Part shown: in pieces, positions 16,220-25,550 of the stretch
Layout: each line of letters opens with the position of its first letter
Position numbering within the stretch: position 1 is the first letter of the stretch
Assembly (NCBI GenBank): GCA_910584165.1
Contig: CAJTZU010000003.1
Coordinates: 1-64,000, forward strand
Length of the DNA stretch: 64,000 nucleotides
Direction: 5' to 3'
Source of the DNA: an uncultured Bacilli bacterium
GTDB lineage: Bacteria; Bacillota_I; Bacilli_A; RF39; UBA660
Translations under genes and position numbers: made by a program
Notes under the pieces: generated by a model
What the model saw: only the letters and a program-made list of their open reading frames with translations
The model's database searches: none
Told to the model about the DNA's origin: nothing

Positions 16220-16879
16220 ATGGAGCAGGTTTTGGAATTATTAAAGGATAGGACTTATCAAATCCCTAAGTTATTACTTTTTAATTATCGAAAATTAGGA
16301 TTAACAGACCAAGAATTTATTATGCTTTTTTATCTATGGAATAGTGAAGATAGTAGTTATAATCCTAAACAAATAAGTAATAACTTAGGTATTTCCTTAA
16401 ATGAAGTATTAGAAATTATTAATACATTATCAGAAAAAGGATTTTTGAGTTTGAATATTATAAAAATTAATAATATACGTAGTGAAATTATTAGTTTAGA
16501 TCTTTTATATGAGAAACTTGCTTTTTTAATATTGAAAGATGAAACAAAAAAGGATAGTAGTAATTTGTTTACAATTTATGAAAAAGAATTGGGAAGAGCT
16601 TTATCACCAACAGAAATTGAAATTATTCATGGATGGTTAGATAGTGATGCTACGGAGGAAATGATTATTTTAGCGCTTAAAGAGGCCATTTATAATGGAA
16701 CAACCCACTTTCGATACATTGATAGAATCATTTTTGAATGGTTGAAAAAAGGTATTAAAACAAAAGAGGATGTAGAAAAAAATAGAAAAACATTTAAGAA
16801 AAATAAAGAAAAAGAAAATCAAAAATTATTCAATGATTTAGATGGGTATGATTGGTTAAATGATTCCCAAAATAGTTGA
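16220..16879 (+). CDS. dnaD: DNA replication protein DnaD
   Basis: DnaD acts in primosome assembly and origin remodelling in Bacilli, together with DnaB and DnaI. The 219-residue product has the N-terminal winged helix (KLLLFNYRKLGLTDQEFIMLFYLWN) and the C-terminal DnaB/DnaD domain (FTIYEKELGRALSPTEIEIIHGWL, ending FRYIDRIIFEWLKKGIKTKEDVE, with the YxxxIIxxW signature). ATG 16220 is 5 bases after AGGTG; an in-frame TTG at 16205 lies before that site. It overlaps nth by 20 bases, the same order as in Bacillus. Confidence 0.92.
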   Translation: MEQVLELLKDRTYQIPKLLLFNYRKLGLTDQEFIMLFYLWNSEDSSYNPKQISNNLGISLNEVLEIINTLSEKGFLSLNIIKINNIRSEIISLDLLYEKLAFLILKDETKKDSSNLFTIYEKELGRALSPTEIEIIHGWLDSDATEEMIILALKEAIYNGTTHFRYIDRIIFEWLKKGIKTKEDVEKNRKTFKKNKEKENQKLFNDLDGYDWLNDSQNS

Positions 16880-17498
16880 GTATCTAGATTTTCTATATCC
16901 TAATCCTCGCTGTGAATTAAATTATCAACAAGATTATGAACTTTTATTAGCTGTTATGATGAGTGCTCAAACAACAGATAAAAGGGTAAATATGGTAACC
17001 TCTATTCTTTTTGAGAAGTATCCTACACTAGAAGATTTATCGAAGGCTAAGATAGAGGATATTATAGATATCATTAGACCAATTGGTACTTTTCAAAGGA
17101 AAGCTATGAATATTATTTCTATTTCTAAAGCTTTATTAGAAAATTCAGAGGGAAAAGTACCTAATGATAGAAAGTTTTTAGAAAGTTTATCTGGTGTTGG
17201 ACATAAAACAGCTAATGTTGTTTTATCTAATTTATATGATGAAAATTGTATGGCAGTAGATACACATGTTACTCGTGTTAGTAAGCGATTAGGACTTGCT
17301 AAAGAGAAGGACGATGTTTTAGTAATTGAACAAAAATTAATGAAAAAGTTTAAAGGGTACTCTCTTTCTAGGCTTCACCATCAACTTGTTTTATTTGGAC
17401 GATATCACTGCAAATCTATGTCCCCTTTATGTGAAAATTGTGCATTAAAATCCTTTTGTTTGGACTATCAAAAGAGGAATAAGAAAAAAGAAAAATAG
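16860..17498 (+). CDS. nth: Endonuclease III
   Basis: This bifunctional DNA glycosylase/AP lyase removes oxidised pyrimidines in base excision repair. The helix-hairpin-helix LSGVGHKTANVVL carries the catalytic Lys, AVDTHVTRVSKRLGLA carries the catalytic Asp, and the 4Fe-4S ligands are in C-x6-C-x2-C-x5-C (CKSMSPLCENCALKSFC). Length (212 residues) is normal. It begins inside the end of dnaD, so translation is coupled. Confidence 0.96.
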   Translation: MIPKIVEYLDFLYPNPRCELNYQQDYELLLAVMMSAQTTDKRVNMVTSILFEKYPTLEDLSKAKIEDIIDIIRPIGTFQRKAMNIISISKALLENSEGKVPNDRKFLESLSGVGHKTANVVLSNLYDENCMAVDTHVTRVSKRLGLAKEKDDVLVIEQKLMKKFKGYSLSRLHHQLVLFGRYHCKSMSPLCENCALKSFCLDYQKRNKKKEK

Positions 17499-17514
17499 AA
17501 TTTTCTTTTTTTAT
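17489..17514 (+). terminator. Terminator of dnaD-nth
   Basis: An A-rich arm (AAGAAAAAT) around the stop codon can pair with ATTTTCTTT, followed by a T tract. The stem is all A-T and therefore weak, but position and T run fit. Confidence 0.5.
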
Positions 17515-17568
17515 TTACAAAGGTATTTTTTTGTACTATAATAAACAACAAAAAACGGAGGTGAGATT

Positions 17569-19881
17569 GTGAATAAACAGCAATTACCAGTAATTATACT
17601 GAGAGACCTCGTTTTGCTTCCGAATAATGAGTTAAGACTTGAAATAGATAATAAATTGGGTAGTCAAATTGTAAAAGCTCTAGAATTAATTAATGAGAAC
17701 AAAGTATTTGTAGTTACAAAAGCAGATCCATTAGAAGAAACAACGGAACTTAAAGATATGCCTTCTATAGGTACTTTAGCGCAAATTAGTAGTAAGTTAG
17801 AATTACCAAATAAAAAAATGCGTATTGTTTTAAAAGGAATTTCTAGAGCAGTATGCTATGGCTATAGTTATACTTTTTCAAAAGTTATTCAAGGAGATAT
17901 TTCTACAATCTCAGATGATGAAGTAGAATTAGAATTGAATATAGCAATTGGTAGAAAATTAAAAAAAGAATTAGATAGTTATATTAAAATGGTTCCTACT
18001 ATTAGTAACAGTGTAATTGCTCGTATTGATAGTGCTGAAACGATTAGTACTATAACGGATATTATTGTTCATTATTTAGTACTTCCGTTCAATAGAAAAA
18101 GAGAATATCTGGAATGTTCTAATCCTTTAAAAAGAACAGAAATGATTTTAGAAGATATTTATCAAGAAGAAGCTTTAGTAGAAATTGAAAAAAGAATAGA
18201 TAGTAAAGTAAAAACAACCTTAGAAAATTCTCAAAAAGATTATTTATTACGTGAAAAAGTTAGATTGATTCAAGAAGAATTAGGCGATTTTTCCATTCAT
18301 GAAAAAGAAATTCAAGAATTAAGAAAAGAATTGGGTAGTATTACTTGTTCAAAAGATATTTATGAAAAAATAGCCTTTGAAATAAAACGTTATGAAGCAT
18401 TATCTCCCTCTTCCCCAGAAATTGGTATTACAAGAAATTATATTGATTGTTTATTGCGTCTTCCTTGGGATTTTACAACAAAGGATAGAGAAGATTTTCA
18501 TCAAATTAAAAAAAGTTTAGATGCTTCTCATTATGGATTAGAAAATGTAAAAACAAGAATAATCGAATATTTAGCAGTAAAAAAATATAGTAATAATCTA
18601 TCAGGCCCAATTATTTGTTTAGTTGGTCCACCTGGTACAGGAAAAACAACTTTGGTTCAAAGTATTGCGAAAAGTATTCAAAGAAATTTTGTAAAAATAT
18701 CTGTTGGTGGCGTAGATGATGAAGCGGAAATTATTGGTCACAGAAAATCTTATTTAGGAGCAAGCCCGGGAAGAATTATTGAAGCCATGATGAAAGCAAA
18801 AAGTAAGAATCCTGTTTTCTTAATTGATGAAGTGGATAAAATGTCAAAAGGAATTAAGGGTGATCCTGCTAGTGCATTATTAGAAGTTTTAGATAATGAG
18901 CAAAATAAAACATTCCGCGATAATTATTTAGAAATCGAATATGATTTATCGCAAGTTATGTTTATTTTAACAGCAAATTCACTAGAAAATATTCCACTCC
19001 CTTTACTAGACCGTTTAGAAATTATTGATATATCTGGATATACAGAATATGAGAAAAAAGATATTGCTAAAAAATATTTAATTCCAAAATTGTGTAAAAT
19101 CCATGGCCTAAAATATGTAAAAATATATGATCAAGTAATTTTAGAGATTATAAGATATTATACAAAAGAATCTGGTGTGAGAGAATTAGAAAGACAATTA
19201 TCTAAAATTATTCGTAAAATTGTAACATCTTTTGTTTTAGAAAAAAGAACAGATAAAATTGTATTAACGGTAGATAATATGGAAGAGTATTTAGGACGTA
19301 AAAAATTTACTAGTTCTAAATTTCCATTAGAAAGGCAGATTGGTGTAGTAAGTGCCTTATCTTATACACCTTATGGTGGTGAGGTACTTCCGATTGAAGT
19401 AAGCTATTATAAAGGGGATGGACAGCTGATTCTTACTGGTTCTTTAGGAGATACTATGAAAGAAAGTGCTTTTTTAGCGCTTAGTTATATTAAGGCACAT
19501 TATCAAGAATTTGGTATTCATTATGAGGATTTATGTAATAATGATATTCATATTCATATTCCGAAAGGCGCCGTATCAAAAGATGGGCCAAGTGCGGGGG
19601 TAACTTTAGTAACTTCTATCATTAGTGCTTTTGCAAATATTGAAATGAATTATCAATTAGCAATGACAGGAGAAATGACTTTAAGAGGAAATATTTTACC
19701 TGTTGGTGGTTTAAGAGAAAAATGTTTAGGAGCTTTACAGAATAATATTCAAAAAATATTTATTCCAAGTGAAAATTTACAAGATATTGAAGAATTACCA
19801 CAAGAAGTAAAAGAAAAGTTAGAGTTTATTCCCGTAAGTAATTATATGGAAATATTTGATTATATAAAAAATAAAAGTTAG
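17569..19881 (+). CDS. lon: ATP-dependent Lon protease
   Basis: Lon degrades unfolded and tagged proteins in the cytoplasm. The N-terminal LAN substrate domain (QLPVIILRDLVLLPNNE) is followed by the AAA+ module with Walker A GPPGTGKT (353-360), Walker B VFLIDEVDKM, and the protease domain with catalytic Ser675 in KDGPSAGVTL and Lys718 in GGLREKCLGA. The GTG start is 5 bases after GGAGGTG. The 770-residue length is typical. In Mollicutes Lon recognises the tmRNA tag; the LAFA-ending tag encoded at 25807 makes a similar link plausible here (inference). Confidence 0.97.
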   Translation: MNKQQLPVIILRDLVLLPNNELRLEIDNKLGSQIVKALELINENKVFVVTKADPLEETTELKDMPSIGTLAQISSKLELPNKKMRIVLKGISRAVCYGYSYTFSKVIQGDISTISDDEVELELNIAIGRKLKKELDSYIKMVPTISNSVIARIDSAETISTITDIIVHYLVLPFNRKREYLECSNPLKRTEMILEDIYQEEALVEIEKRIDSKVKTTLENSQKDYLLREKVRLIQEELGDFSIHEKEIQELRKELGSITCSKDIYEKIAFEIKRYEALSPSSPEIGITRNYIDCLLRLPWDFTTKDREDFHQIKKSLDASHYGLENVKTRIIEYLAVKKYSNNLSGPIICLVGPPGTGKTTLVQSIAKSIQRNFVKISVGGVDDEAEIIGHRKSYLGASPGRIIEAMMKAKSKNPVFLIDEVDKMSKGIKGDPASALLEVLDNEQNKTFRDNYLEIEYDLSQVMFILTANSLENIPLPLLDRLEIIDISGYTEYEKKDIAKKYLIPKLCKIHGLKYVKIYDQVILEIIRYYTKESGVRELERQLSKIIRKIVTSFVLEKRTDKIVLTVDNMEEYLGRKKFTSSKFPLERQIGVVSALSYTPYGGEVLPIEVSYYKGDGQLILTGSLGDTMKESAFLALSYIKAHYQEFGIHYEDLCNNDIHIHIPKGAVSKDGPSAGVTLVTSIISAFANIEMNYQLAMTGEMTLRGNILPVGGLREKCLGALQNNIQKIFIPSENLQDIEELPQEVKEKLEFIPVSNYMEIFDYIKNKS

Positions 19882-19893
19882 GAAGGGGATTTT

Positions 19894-20688
19894 ATGAATT
19901 ATAAAAAAACAGCAGATGCTAATATTTTTTATTTAAAATTTTTACAAGCTCTTATGGTCTGCGATAATGTAAATGATTTTTTAAGAGAGGCAAAAGAACT
20001 AGGGATTCATTATGATTCTATACCTTTATTAGAAATATTTAAAGATATTGTTGGTGCCTATACTTCTTCTTGGTCTTTACCTAGTCATATTACAAAAAAT
20101 ATATTTGATTATATTGGTGTTTGTAGATATCATAGTGATGAAGAGACAAAAGAAGAAACAAGTAGAAGGTTTGAGTTATGTAATGATATTATTAACGATT
20201 TAAATACTTCAAAAACAAAACCTTTATATCCATTTTATCCTAATTTAATTGATAAAATATATCGTTCTTTTGTTGCAAGAATGATTAATCATGTTGCTTA
20301 TAATACCAATCCAATTGGCATGCAAGAATTTTTAGATTCTTTTGTTAGTATTGAATATTATGTGTTATTTAGTCACTCTCATTTATTAGAAGATTCTGAA
20401 TTTATGCAATTTGGATGTAGTTTTCTTTTAAATGGAACTTACTTAGAGGCTATTGATTTTCTTATAAGAGAAATCCCTGAATTAGCAAATGATGCTATCT
20501 TTTTAAAGAGAACTCGTAAGATATTAACAGAAAATGAAAATTTATTGAGTGAATATGAGGGTAATCCTGTATCTAGTAGTGATAGTTATTTAGAGGACGA
20601 TGATACAGAATATGTTACAGATAAGAGTTTTTGGAAGTTACATAATAAAGTGAAGAAAAATATAGCAAGATATCAAAAAGATTCATAG
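19894..20688 (+). CDS. Uncharacterised protein between lon and the SpoVID-like gene
   Basis: The 264-residue protein is soluble, mostly helical and has an acidic C-terminal stretch (SSSDSYLEDDDTEYVTDKS). No family or catalytic motif is recognised. It starts 12 bases after lon, behind GGAAGGGG, so it is in the lon operon, and it ends with a terminator. In Bacillus the lon-spoVID interval carries engB and the hem genes; none is present here, so this gene occupies that place without being homologous to them as far as can be seen. Confidence 0.65.
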   Translation: MNYKKTADANIFYLKFLQALMVCDNVNDFLREAKELGIHYDSIPLLEIFKDIVGAYTSSWSLPSHITKNIFDYIGVCRYHSDEETKEETSRRFELCNDIINDLNTSKTKPLYPFYPNLIDKIYRSFVARMINHVAYNTNPIGMQEFLDSFVSIEYYVLFSHSHLLEDSEFMQFGCSFLLNGTYLEAIDFLIREIPELANDAIFLKRTRKILTENENLLSEYEGNPVSSSDSYLEDDDTEYVTDKSFWKLHNKVKKNIARYQKDS

Positions 20689-20703
20689 AATCTTTTTTTT
20701 TGC
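20677..20703 (+). terminator. Terminator after the lon operon
   Basis: AAAGATTC pairs with GAATCTTT around the stop codon, followed by a run of T. Confidence 0.7.
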
Positions 20704-20730
20704 ATACATTTTAATGATAGGAGAGATTTT

Positions 20731-21399
20731 ATGCAAAAAATAATTCCATTTAAAAAGGATATTGTCTTTAAAGATAGGATAGATGAGATTTCTAGCATCT
20801 CTATGGATCATCATTTAATACGTGAGGAATATATCATTAAAGGTGAATTTACTGTAGAAGGAGAATTTATAACGAATGCTCAAAAAGAACCATTTCATTT
20901 TGATATCCCTTATTTAGGTAATTTAGATGATAATTATGAGGTAGAAAAATGTGTTATTGATATAGATGATTTTTATTATGAAATTATGGAACCTAATAAA
21001 TTAATGATTCATATTGATATATTAGTAGATAAATTGTCAGAGAAACCATTAATAATAGAAGAAATTCCTACTTTAGTTGAAGAGGATTTAAAAGAGGAAA
21101 GAGAGGAATTTATGGAAGAAAAAGAAGAAGTAATAGAAGAAAATAGGAAAGAAATTGTATCAGAAAAAGAGGTAGAAGAAGAAAATCGTGTGGAGAATGT
21201 AGCAGAAGTTACTAAAGTTTTTGACAGTGTTTCTAATGAAGCTTATATGACTTATAGAGTGTATATTGTAAGAGAAGGAGATACCATTTCTTCCATATTA
21301 GAAAAATATCAAATTAATGAAGAAGATTTAAGAAAATACAATGTAATTAATGAATTATCATTAGGGGATAAATTGATTATTCCAAATGAAAAAAATTAA
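20731..21399 (+). CDS. SpoVID-like spore coat morphogenesis protein with LysM domain
   Basis: The N-terminal domain (about residues 1-105: FKKDIVFKDRIDEISSISMD, GEFTVEGEF, DIPYLGNLDD, IDIDDFYYEIMEPNKLMIHIDI) has the order and spacing of the SpoVID N-terminal domain, which recruits coat proteins to the forespore. A Glu-rich spacer (about 115-165) leads to a C-terminal LysM (YRVYIVREGDTISSILEKY ... LSLGDKLIIPNEK). At 222 residues it is less than half the Bacillus length because the spacer is short. It is followed by a YsxE-like gene as in Bacillus, and lon is nearby, which supports orthology. Confidence 0.75.
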   Translation: MQKIIPFKKDIVFKDRIDEISSISMDHHLIREEYIIKGEFTVEGEFITNAQKEPFHFDIPYLGNLDDNYEVEKCVIDIDDFYYEIMEPNKLMIHIDILVDKLSEKPLIIEEIPTLVEEDLKEEREEFMEEKEEVIEENRKEIVSEKEVEEENRVENVAEVTKVFDSVSNEAYMTYRVYIVREGDTISSILEKYQINEEDLRKYNVINELSLGDKLIIPNEKN

Positions 21400-22249
21400 T
21401 GAGCTTCTTAGAAATTTAGATATTAAGCCAATTCAATATGAAAAAAATGGGAAAGCAACCATTGTTACTACGAAAGAAAATAAATATGTTGTAAAAAAAA
21501 ATACATCTCCAATTTATGATTATTTAAATCAACGAACTTTTGGATATTATCCTAATACCAAAATAGTAGGGGATTATGAAATTACTGAATTTATAGAGGA
21601 ACCTGCTATTCCAAATGATCAAAAAATTTTAGATTTGATTTCTTTAACAGCACTTCTTCATACTAAAACAACTCATTATAAACCAATTGAAGAATATGGA
21701 TATCAAGATATATATGATACCATTAAAGGTAATTTAAAGTATTTAAAAAACCAATATGATGAGAAAATGGATAAAATAGAATCTGAAATATTTATGAGTC
21801 CTAGTTCCTATCTTTTAGCTAGACATATTACTTCTATTTATAATATGTTAAAGTTTTGTGATGATAGTATAGAAAAGTGGTTTGAAAAAGTAAAGGAAGA
21901 AAAAAAGATAAGACTGGTAATTTTACATAATAATTTATCTTTAGATCATTTTTTTAGTGATAAATTAATTAGTTGGAATAAAGCAAAGATAGGACCCCCT
22001 ATCTTTGACCTTTATAAACTTTATCAAAATTCTTATTATTTTGTGTGGGAGGAGGTAATGAAAAAATATTTAGCTAGTTATTCATTGAAAAGGGAAGAAT
22101 TAGACTTATTTTATATAATGATTAGTATTCCTTTCCCACTTGAAAATCTATCAACTGAGTATCAAGCGGTAGAAGCTATTCATAAGCAGTTAGACTATAT
22201 GGATAAAACAAGTCATTTTTTAGAACAAATGAAAAAAACAAGTGAATAA
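21386..22249 (+). CDS. YsxE/CotS-like kinase-fold protein, probably catalytically inactive
   Basis: The 287-residue protein has the layout of the CotS/aminoglycoside-phosphotransferase fold: an N-lobe (GKATIVTTKENKYVVKKN), a helical C-lobe, a catalytic-loop equivalent LHNNLSLDHFF and a following ISWNKAKIGPPIFDLYKLY. The usual HGD becomes HNN and the usual IDWD becomes ISWN, so both catalytic aspartates are missing. Bacillus YsxE is a spore-coat-associated member encoded just after spoVID; here the gene overlaps the SpoVID-like gene by 14 bases. A structural or pseudokinase role is inferred. Confidence 0.7.
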   Translation: MKKINELLRNLDIKPIQYEKNGKATIVTTKENKYVVKKNTSPIYDYLNQRTFGYYPNTKIVGDYEITEFIEEPAIPNDQKILDLISLTALLHTKTTHYKPIEEYGYQDIYDTIKGNLKYLKNQYDEKMDKIESEIFMSPSSYLLARHITSIYNMLKFCDDSIEKWFEKVKEEKKIRLVILHNNLSLDHFFSDKLISWNKAKIGPPIFDLYKLYQNSYYFVWEEVMKKYLASYSLKREELDLFYIMISIPFPLENLSTEYQAVEAIHKQLDYMDKTSHFLEQMKKTSE

Positions 22250-22254
22250 CTTGT

Positions 22255-22425
22255 TTACCATAAGATTCTAAAAATAGATAAAAAAATACAGAAAGTAAAT
22301 AAAAATAGTAGAAAGATATTAAATCTTGTAATAAAAAAGAATGTAATAATTAATTGGTAAAATAAAATAATGGAACAAATAAAGAACCAAATGTACCAAC
22401 AACCTCTTCTTCTCCACCAATTCAT
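22255..22425 (-). CDS. Small hydrophobic membrane protein (56 aa)
   Basis: On the minus strand an ATG (22425-22423) behind AATAGGTGGTAAT opens a 56-codon frame ending in TAA at 22257-22255. The peptide begins MNWWRRRGCW and continues with two hydrophobic stretches rich in Ile, Phe and Leu, ending IFRILW. The good ribosome binding site and the positive-inside start are typical of real small membrane proteins. It is convergent with the YsxE-like gene and divergent from the next one; a TATAAT close to the ribosome binding site may be its -10, which would give a very short leader. No homologue recognised. Confidence 0.45.
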   Translation of the reverse strand: MNWWRRRGCWYIWFFICSIILFYQLIITFFFITRFNIFLLFLFTFCIFLSIFRILW

Positions 22426-22507
22426 ATTACCACCTATTATACTATATGAAGATGGTTACTATTTGTGATTAGTTATGTTATAATAAAAATAGTAGAGTAG
22501 GTGCAAA

Positions 22508-24709
22508 ATGGAAGATAAAAGTTTTTTATATTATACTCAAGATGAAATTATTGATAAACTGGATATAGACCCTAGGTTAATAGAACCATTTAAAAGAGTA
22601 ATGCATAAAATACAGGAATACTTTAATGCGCACGGATATACACAGGAAAGAGATTATGCATCTTATCTTAGAAGAAATCTATTAGAATCTGACAGTAATA
22701 ATTTAAAGTTTGTTGTTCAAACTATTGATGAAAAAGGTGTATTAGGTTTCTTTAGTAAAAAAGATAGAAAGATTGCTATTAGTGAAGAATTATTAAAAAA
22801 TGATTTTTCTGAAGGCGTAGAGTGTACTCTTTGTCATGAATTTATTCATTTTTTGGTAATGTTAGAATTGTCATTAGGTGAAGCGGATATTTTTAGTAGC
22901 TCATTTATTAATGAAGCATTAACAGAAATGTTAACGCAAGAAATATACCCTAATAGTAATGGATATGATGCTCAAGTTGCTATGCATAAATATGCAAATT
23001 TATTAAGTGGGAAGGTAAATAATTATAGTCGGTTCCTTCAAGGATTTATTGATGCTAGATATTCTAGTCATGAGTGGAGTAATTATGTAGAAAGTACTAA
23101 AAAATTTCAAAATGACTTTAAAAAAGCTGGATATATTACATTGGAAGAAGCAAGAAACAATGAAAACTATATAAATGCTCAAAGATGCTTAATAAATTTA
23201 TTTTTAAACCCAAGAATAAAAAGAAACTTTTTTGAGTATGTAGATTGTATGAAAAAGTTAGATGTAGCACCTATACAAGATAGAGAACATTTTTTTAAAA
23301 TGATTTCTAGTATAGACATCAATTTTATTAGGGATTTTTCCTTACGAAATCCAGAAATAGAAAAAGCTTTATTAAAAAGATTGGAGCAAGTAAGGTCAGT
23401 CATTGTAACTATGAGAAAAATGGGACTTCAAAAAATCTTTCCTTTTACATTAGATGGCCAAGAATTTGCTTTAGATGAAAATTATAGACCTATAGGTGTT
23501 TATGGTATGCAAATTATGTCTTCTCCTAATGGAAAACTTGAAATATCTTATCATGGAAAAAGTGTAGTATTTTATAAACAAAACATTCAGTTTATTTCAG
23601 CATCGGAATTTTATGAAGAAAAACTACAAAAACTATCATCTTTATTCACACCACATTTATCGTCAGGATTAAATTATTTACAAAAGGCTTTACAATTAGA
23701 TGGAGACTTACAAAGAGTAGAAAAGTTTGAGCTTCCAATGATTAATAGTAAACAAAAAAGGAACATTTATGTTGCAATATATGAAAATCAAGCAGTAGTC
23801 TTAAATGGTGCTACTTTCCTTTCTGATGTAGAAAGTTTTTCTAATAATCGTTTCATTGGAATGACTTCTAGGGACCCTAAGATTGCAGCTATTTATTCTG
23901 AACCATTAGGAGTAATTTCTAAGGGAATGCTTTTTTCTATTTTAAATGAAAAACAAATTCATGCTGGGGTAATAGGAAGAGTTTCTGAATTTTTGGAAGA
24001 AAGATTATCACAAGAAGAAATAGAAAAAGCTATATCTGCTTACCAAGAAAGTCCTGAATACTACGAAGAAACTGGTGAAGAATTAAAACAAGAAGCTATT
24101 CGTTTTATGGCTATAGATGTTATAGCAAAAATGCCACCAGAAGAAGTAGAAAAGTTAAGAGAAGAAATCCTAAAAAAGAAAGAGCAATTTGTAGTATTCT
24201 CTAATGAAGGTCATTTGGAAGTTTCTTTAATGCACAGTTCTGAAAATAAAAGTTCTTTTAGAGGTAGTAGTGAAGTTTTATTTGATAAGAATGGTATGGG
24301 AATATATCAAGAATTTATAGATATTTTAAAAAAAGGACAAAAGATTGCTGGAGAAGGAGAAACTACTATTCCAATAGACTCTAATGGTAGTATTGCTTTT
24401 CATTCAAATGCTACATTTGATTTTGTATCAGAGATATCTTTATTTAGAGCAGAGAAAGTAAACCTTATTAAGAAATTAGATGAATACTATTTTGAGGGAA
24501 ATTTGCCATTTTCTGATTGGCAAAGATTAAAAAAAGATAGCTACCGAGAATATGAATCTGTAATATCTAGTATACAAAACCAAAAAAATGAATTTTCTAA
24601 TTCAGAATATCAAAGAATTCATAGCGAGCACCAACAATGGTTATCTTCTATAAATGAACTTTTAGGGTTAGATTCTGTTTTGATGACAGAAGATAGTAAG
24701 AAAAAGTGA
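22508..24709 (+). CDS. Large protein with N-terminal zinc-metallopeptidase-like domain
   Basis: The 733-residue protein contains CTLCHEFIHFLVMLE (HExxH, about residues 113-117) followed about 30 residues later by FINEALTEMLTQE, which resembles the NExxTE third-ligand helix of gluzincins. This suggests a zinc peptidase domain in roughly residues 1-170. The remaining 560 residues are unrecognised and include beta-rich stretches ('FPFTLDGQEFALDENYRPIGVYG') and a helical, Gln/Glu-rich end. No signal peptide is visible, so it is predicted cytoplasmic. TATAAT lies near 22477. A GTGC-type ribosome binding site is modest. A terminator follows. Confidence 0.65.
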   Translation: MEDKSFLYYTQDEIIDKLDIDPRLIEPFKRVMHKIQEYFNAHGYTQERDYASYLRRNLLESDSNNLKFVVQTIDEKGVLGFFSKKDRKIAISEELLKNDFSEGVECTLCHEFIHFLVMLELSLGEADIFSSSFINEALTEMLTQEIYPNSNGYDAQVAMHKYANLLSGKVNNYSRFLQGFIDARYSSHEWSNYVESTKKFQNDFKKAGYITLEEARNNENYINAQRCLINLFLNPRIKRNFFEYVDCMKKLDVAPIQDREHFFKMISSIDINFIRDFSLRNPEIEKALLKRLEQVRSVIVTMRKMGLQKIFPFTLDGQEFALDENYRPIGVYGMQIMSSPNGKLEISYHGKSVVFYKQNIQFISASEFYEEKLQKLSSLFTPHLSSGLNYLQKALQLDGDLQRVEKFELPMINSKQKRNIYVAIYENQAVVLNGATFLSDVESFSNNRFIGMTSRDPKIAAIYSEPLGVISKGMLFSILNEKQIHAGVIGRVSEFLEERLSQEEIEKAISAYQESPEYYEETGEELKQEAIRFMAIDVIAKMPPEEVEKLREEILKKKEQFVVFSNEGHLEVSLMHSSENKSSFRGSSEVLFDKNGMGIYQEFIDILKKGQKIAGEGETTIPIDSNGSIAFHSNATFDFVSEISLFRAEKVNLIKKLDEYYFEGNLPFSDWQRLKKDSYREYESVISSIQNQKNEFSNSEYQRIHSEHQQWLSSINELLGLDSVLMTEDSKKK

Positions 24710-24736
24710 AAGAATAAATTTCTTTCATTTTTTTTT
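24707..24736 (+). terminator. Terminator after the HEFIH protein gene
   Basis: TGAAAGAA (24707-24714) pairs with TTCTTTCA (24720-24727), followed by nine T. The stop codon lies in the 5' arm. Confidence 0.85.
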
Positions 24737-24770
24737 TCATTTTTTCATATACTTAATTAGGTGATAAACC

Positions 24771-25550
24771 ATGAATATAGGAGATTTAGTAACTAGGAAC
24801 TCATATGATAATGATCTAATTTTTCGAATTATTGATGTAGAAGATGATATTTATTATTTAAAAGGGATTAATGTTAGATTGTTTGCAGATAGTTTTTTAG
24901 ATGATTTAAAAAAGTATGATGGTGAGTGTGATATTGAGGAAGAAAGTATATTCCAAGAAAGAATTAAGGATAAAAGGGAAATAGAAAGGGATGAATATTT
25001 TTATTTACCTGGAAAGGTTTTACACATAGATGGTGATAAAGAATATTTAAATAGGTGTTTAAAATATTATGAGGATATGAATATTGCTTCTTTAGGAATT
25101 GTGGAAAAAGAGGAAATGATTTCTTCTAAAATTACTGAGTTATTGGAAAAATATAATCCCAATATTTTAGTAATAACAGGACATGATGCCTATTATAAGC
25201 GTAAAGGAGAAGTGACAGATTTAAGTGCTTATAAGAATAGTATTAATTTTGTAAAAGCAGTAGAAGAAGCTAGAAAATTTGAATCTAGTCATGAAAAATT
25301 AATTATCATAGCAGGTGCTTGTCAATCAAATTATGAAGAGTTGATTAAAGCGGGTGCTAATTTTGCTTCTTCCCCAAAAAGGATAAATATTCATGCCTTA
25401 GATCCTGCTATTATTGCTGTTAAAATGAGTCTTTCCGACATTAATAAAGATATTGATTTAAAGAATATTATTGATAGTACAAAGTATGGTTCAAATGGAA
25501 TAGGGGGAATTATTACGAAAGGAACGATGTATATGGGGTATCCTAGATGA
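24771..25550 (+). CDS. yabG: Sporulation-specific protease YabG
   Basis: YabG processes spore coat and SpoIVA/SafA-type proteins during late sporulation. The family signatures are easy to see: GDLVTRNSYDNDLIFRIID at the start, LPGKVLHIDGDKEYLNRCLKYY (about residue 79), ILVITGHDAYYKRKGE, AGACQSNYEELIKAGANFASSP (a conserved Cys) and IHALDPAIIAVK, then GSNGIGGIITKGTMYMG. Length (259) matches. It overlaps veg by 4 bases, the gene order found in Bacillus. Its presence implies that this lineage forms spores or did so recently. Confidence 0.92.
   Translation: MNIGDLVTRNSYDNDLIFRIIDVEDDIYYLKGINVRLFADSFLDDLKKYDGECDIEEESIFQERIKDKREIERDEYFYLPGKVLHIDGDKEYLNRCLKYYEDMNIASLGIVEKEEMISSKITELLEKYNPNILVITGHDAYYKRKGEVTDLSAYKNSINFVKAVEEARKFESSHEKLIIIAGACQSNYEELIKAGANFASSPKRINIHALDPAIIAVKMSLSDINKDIDLKNIIDSTKYGSNGIGGIITKGTMYMGYPR

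Noticed and set aside
22250..22507. Riboswitch or other structured leader before the HEFIH gene
   Set aside because: No conserved hairpin set was seen; the region is explained by the minus-strand small ORF and a TATAAT-type promoter.
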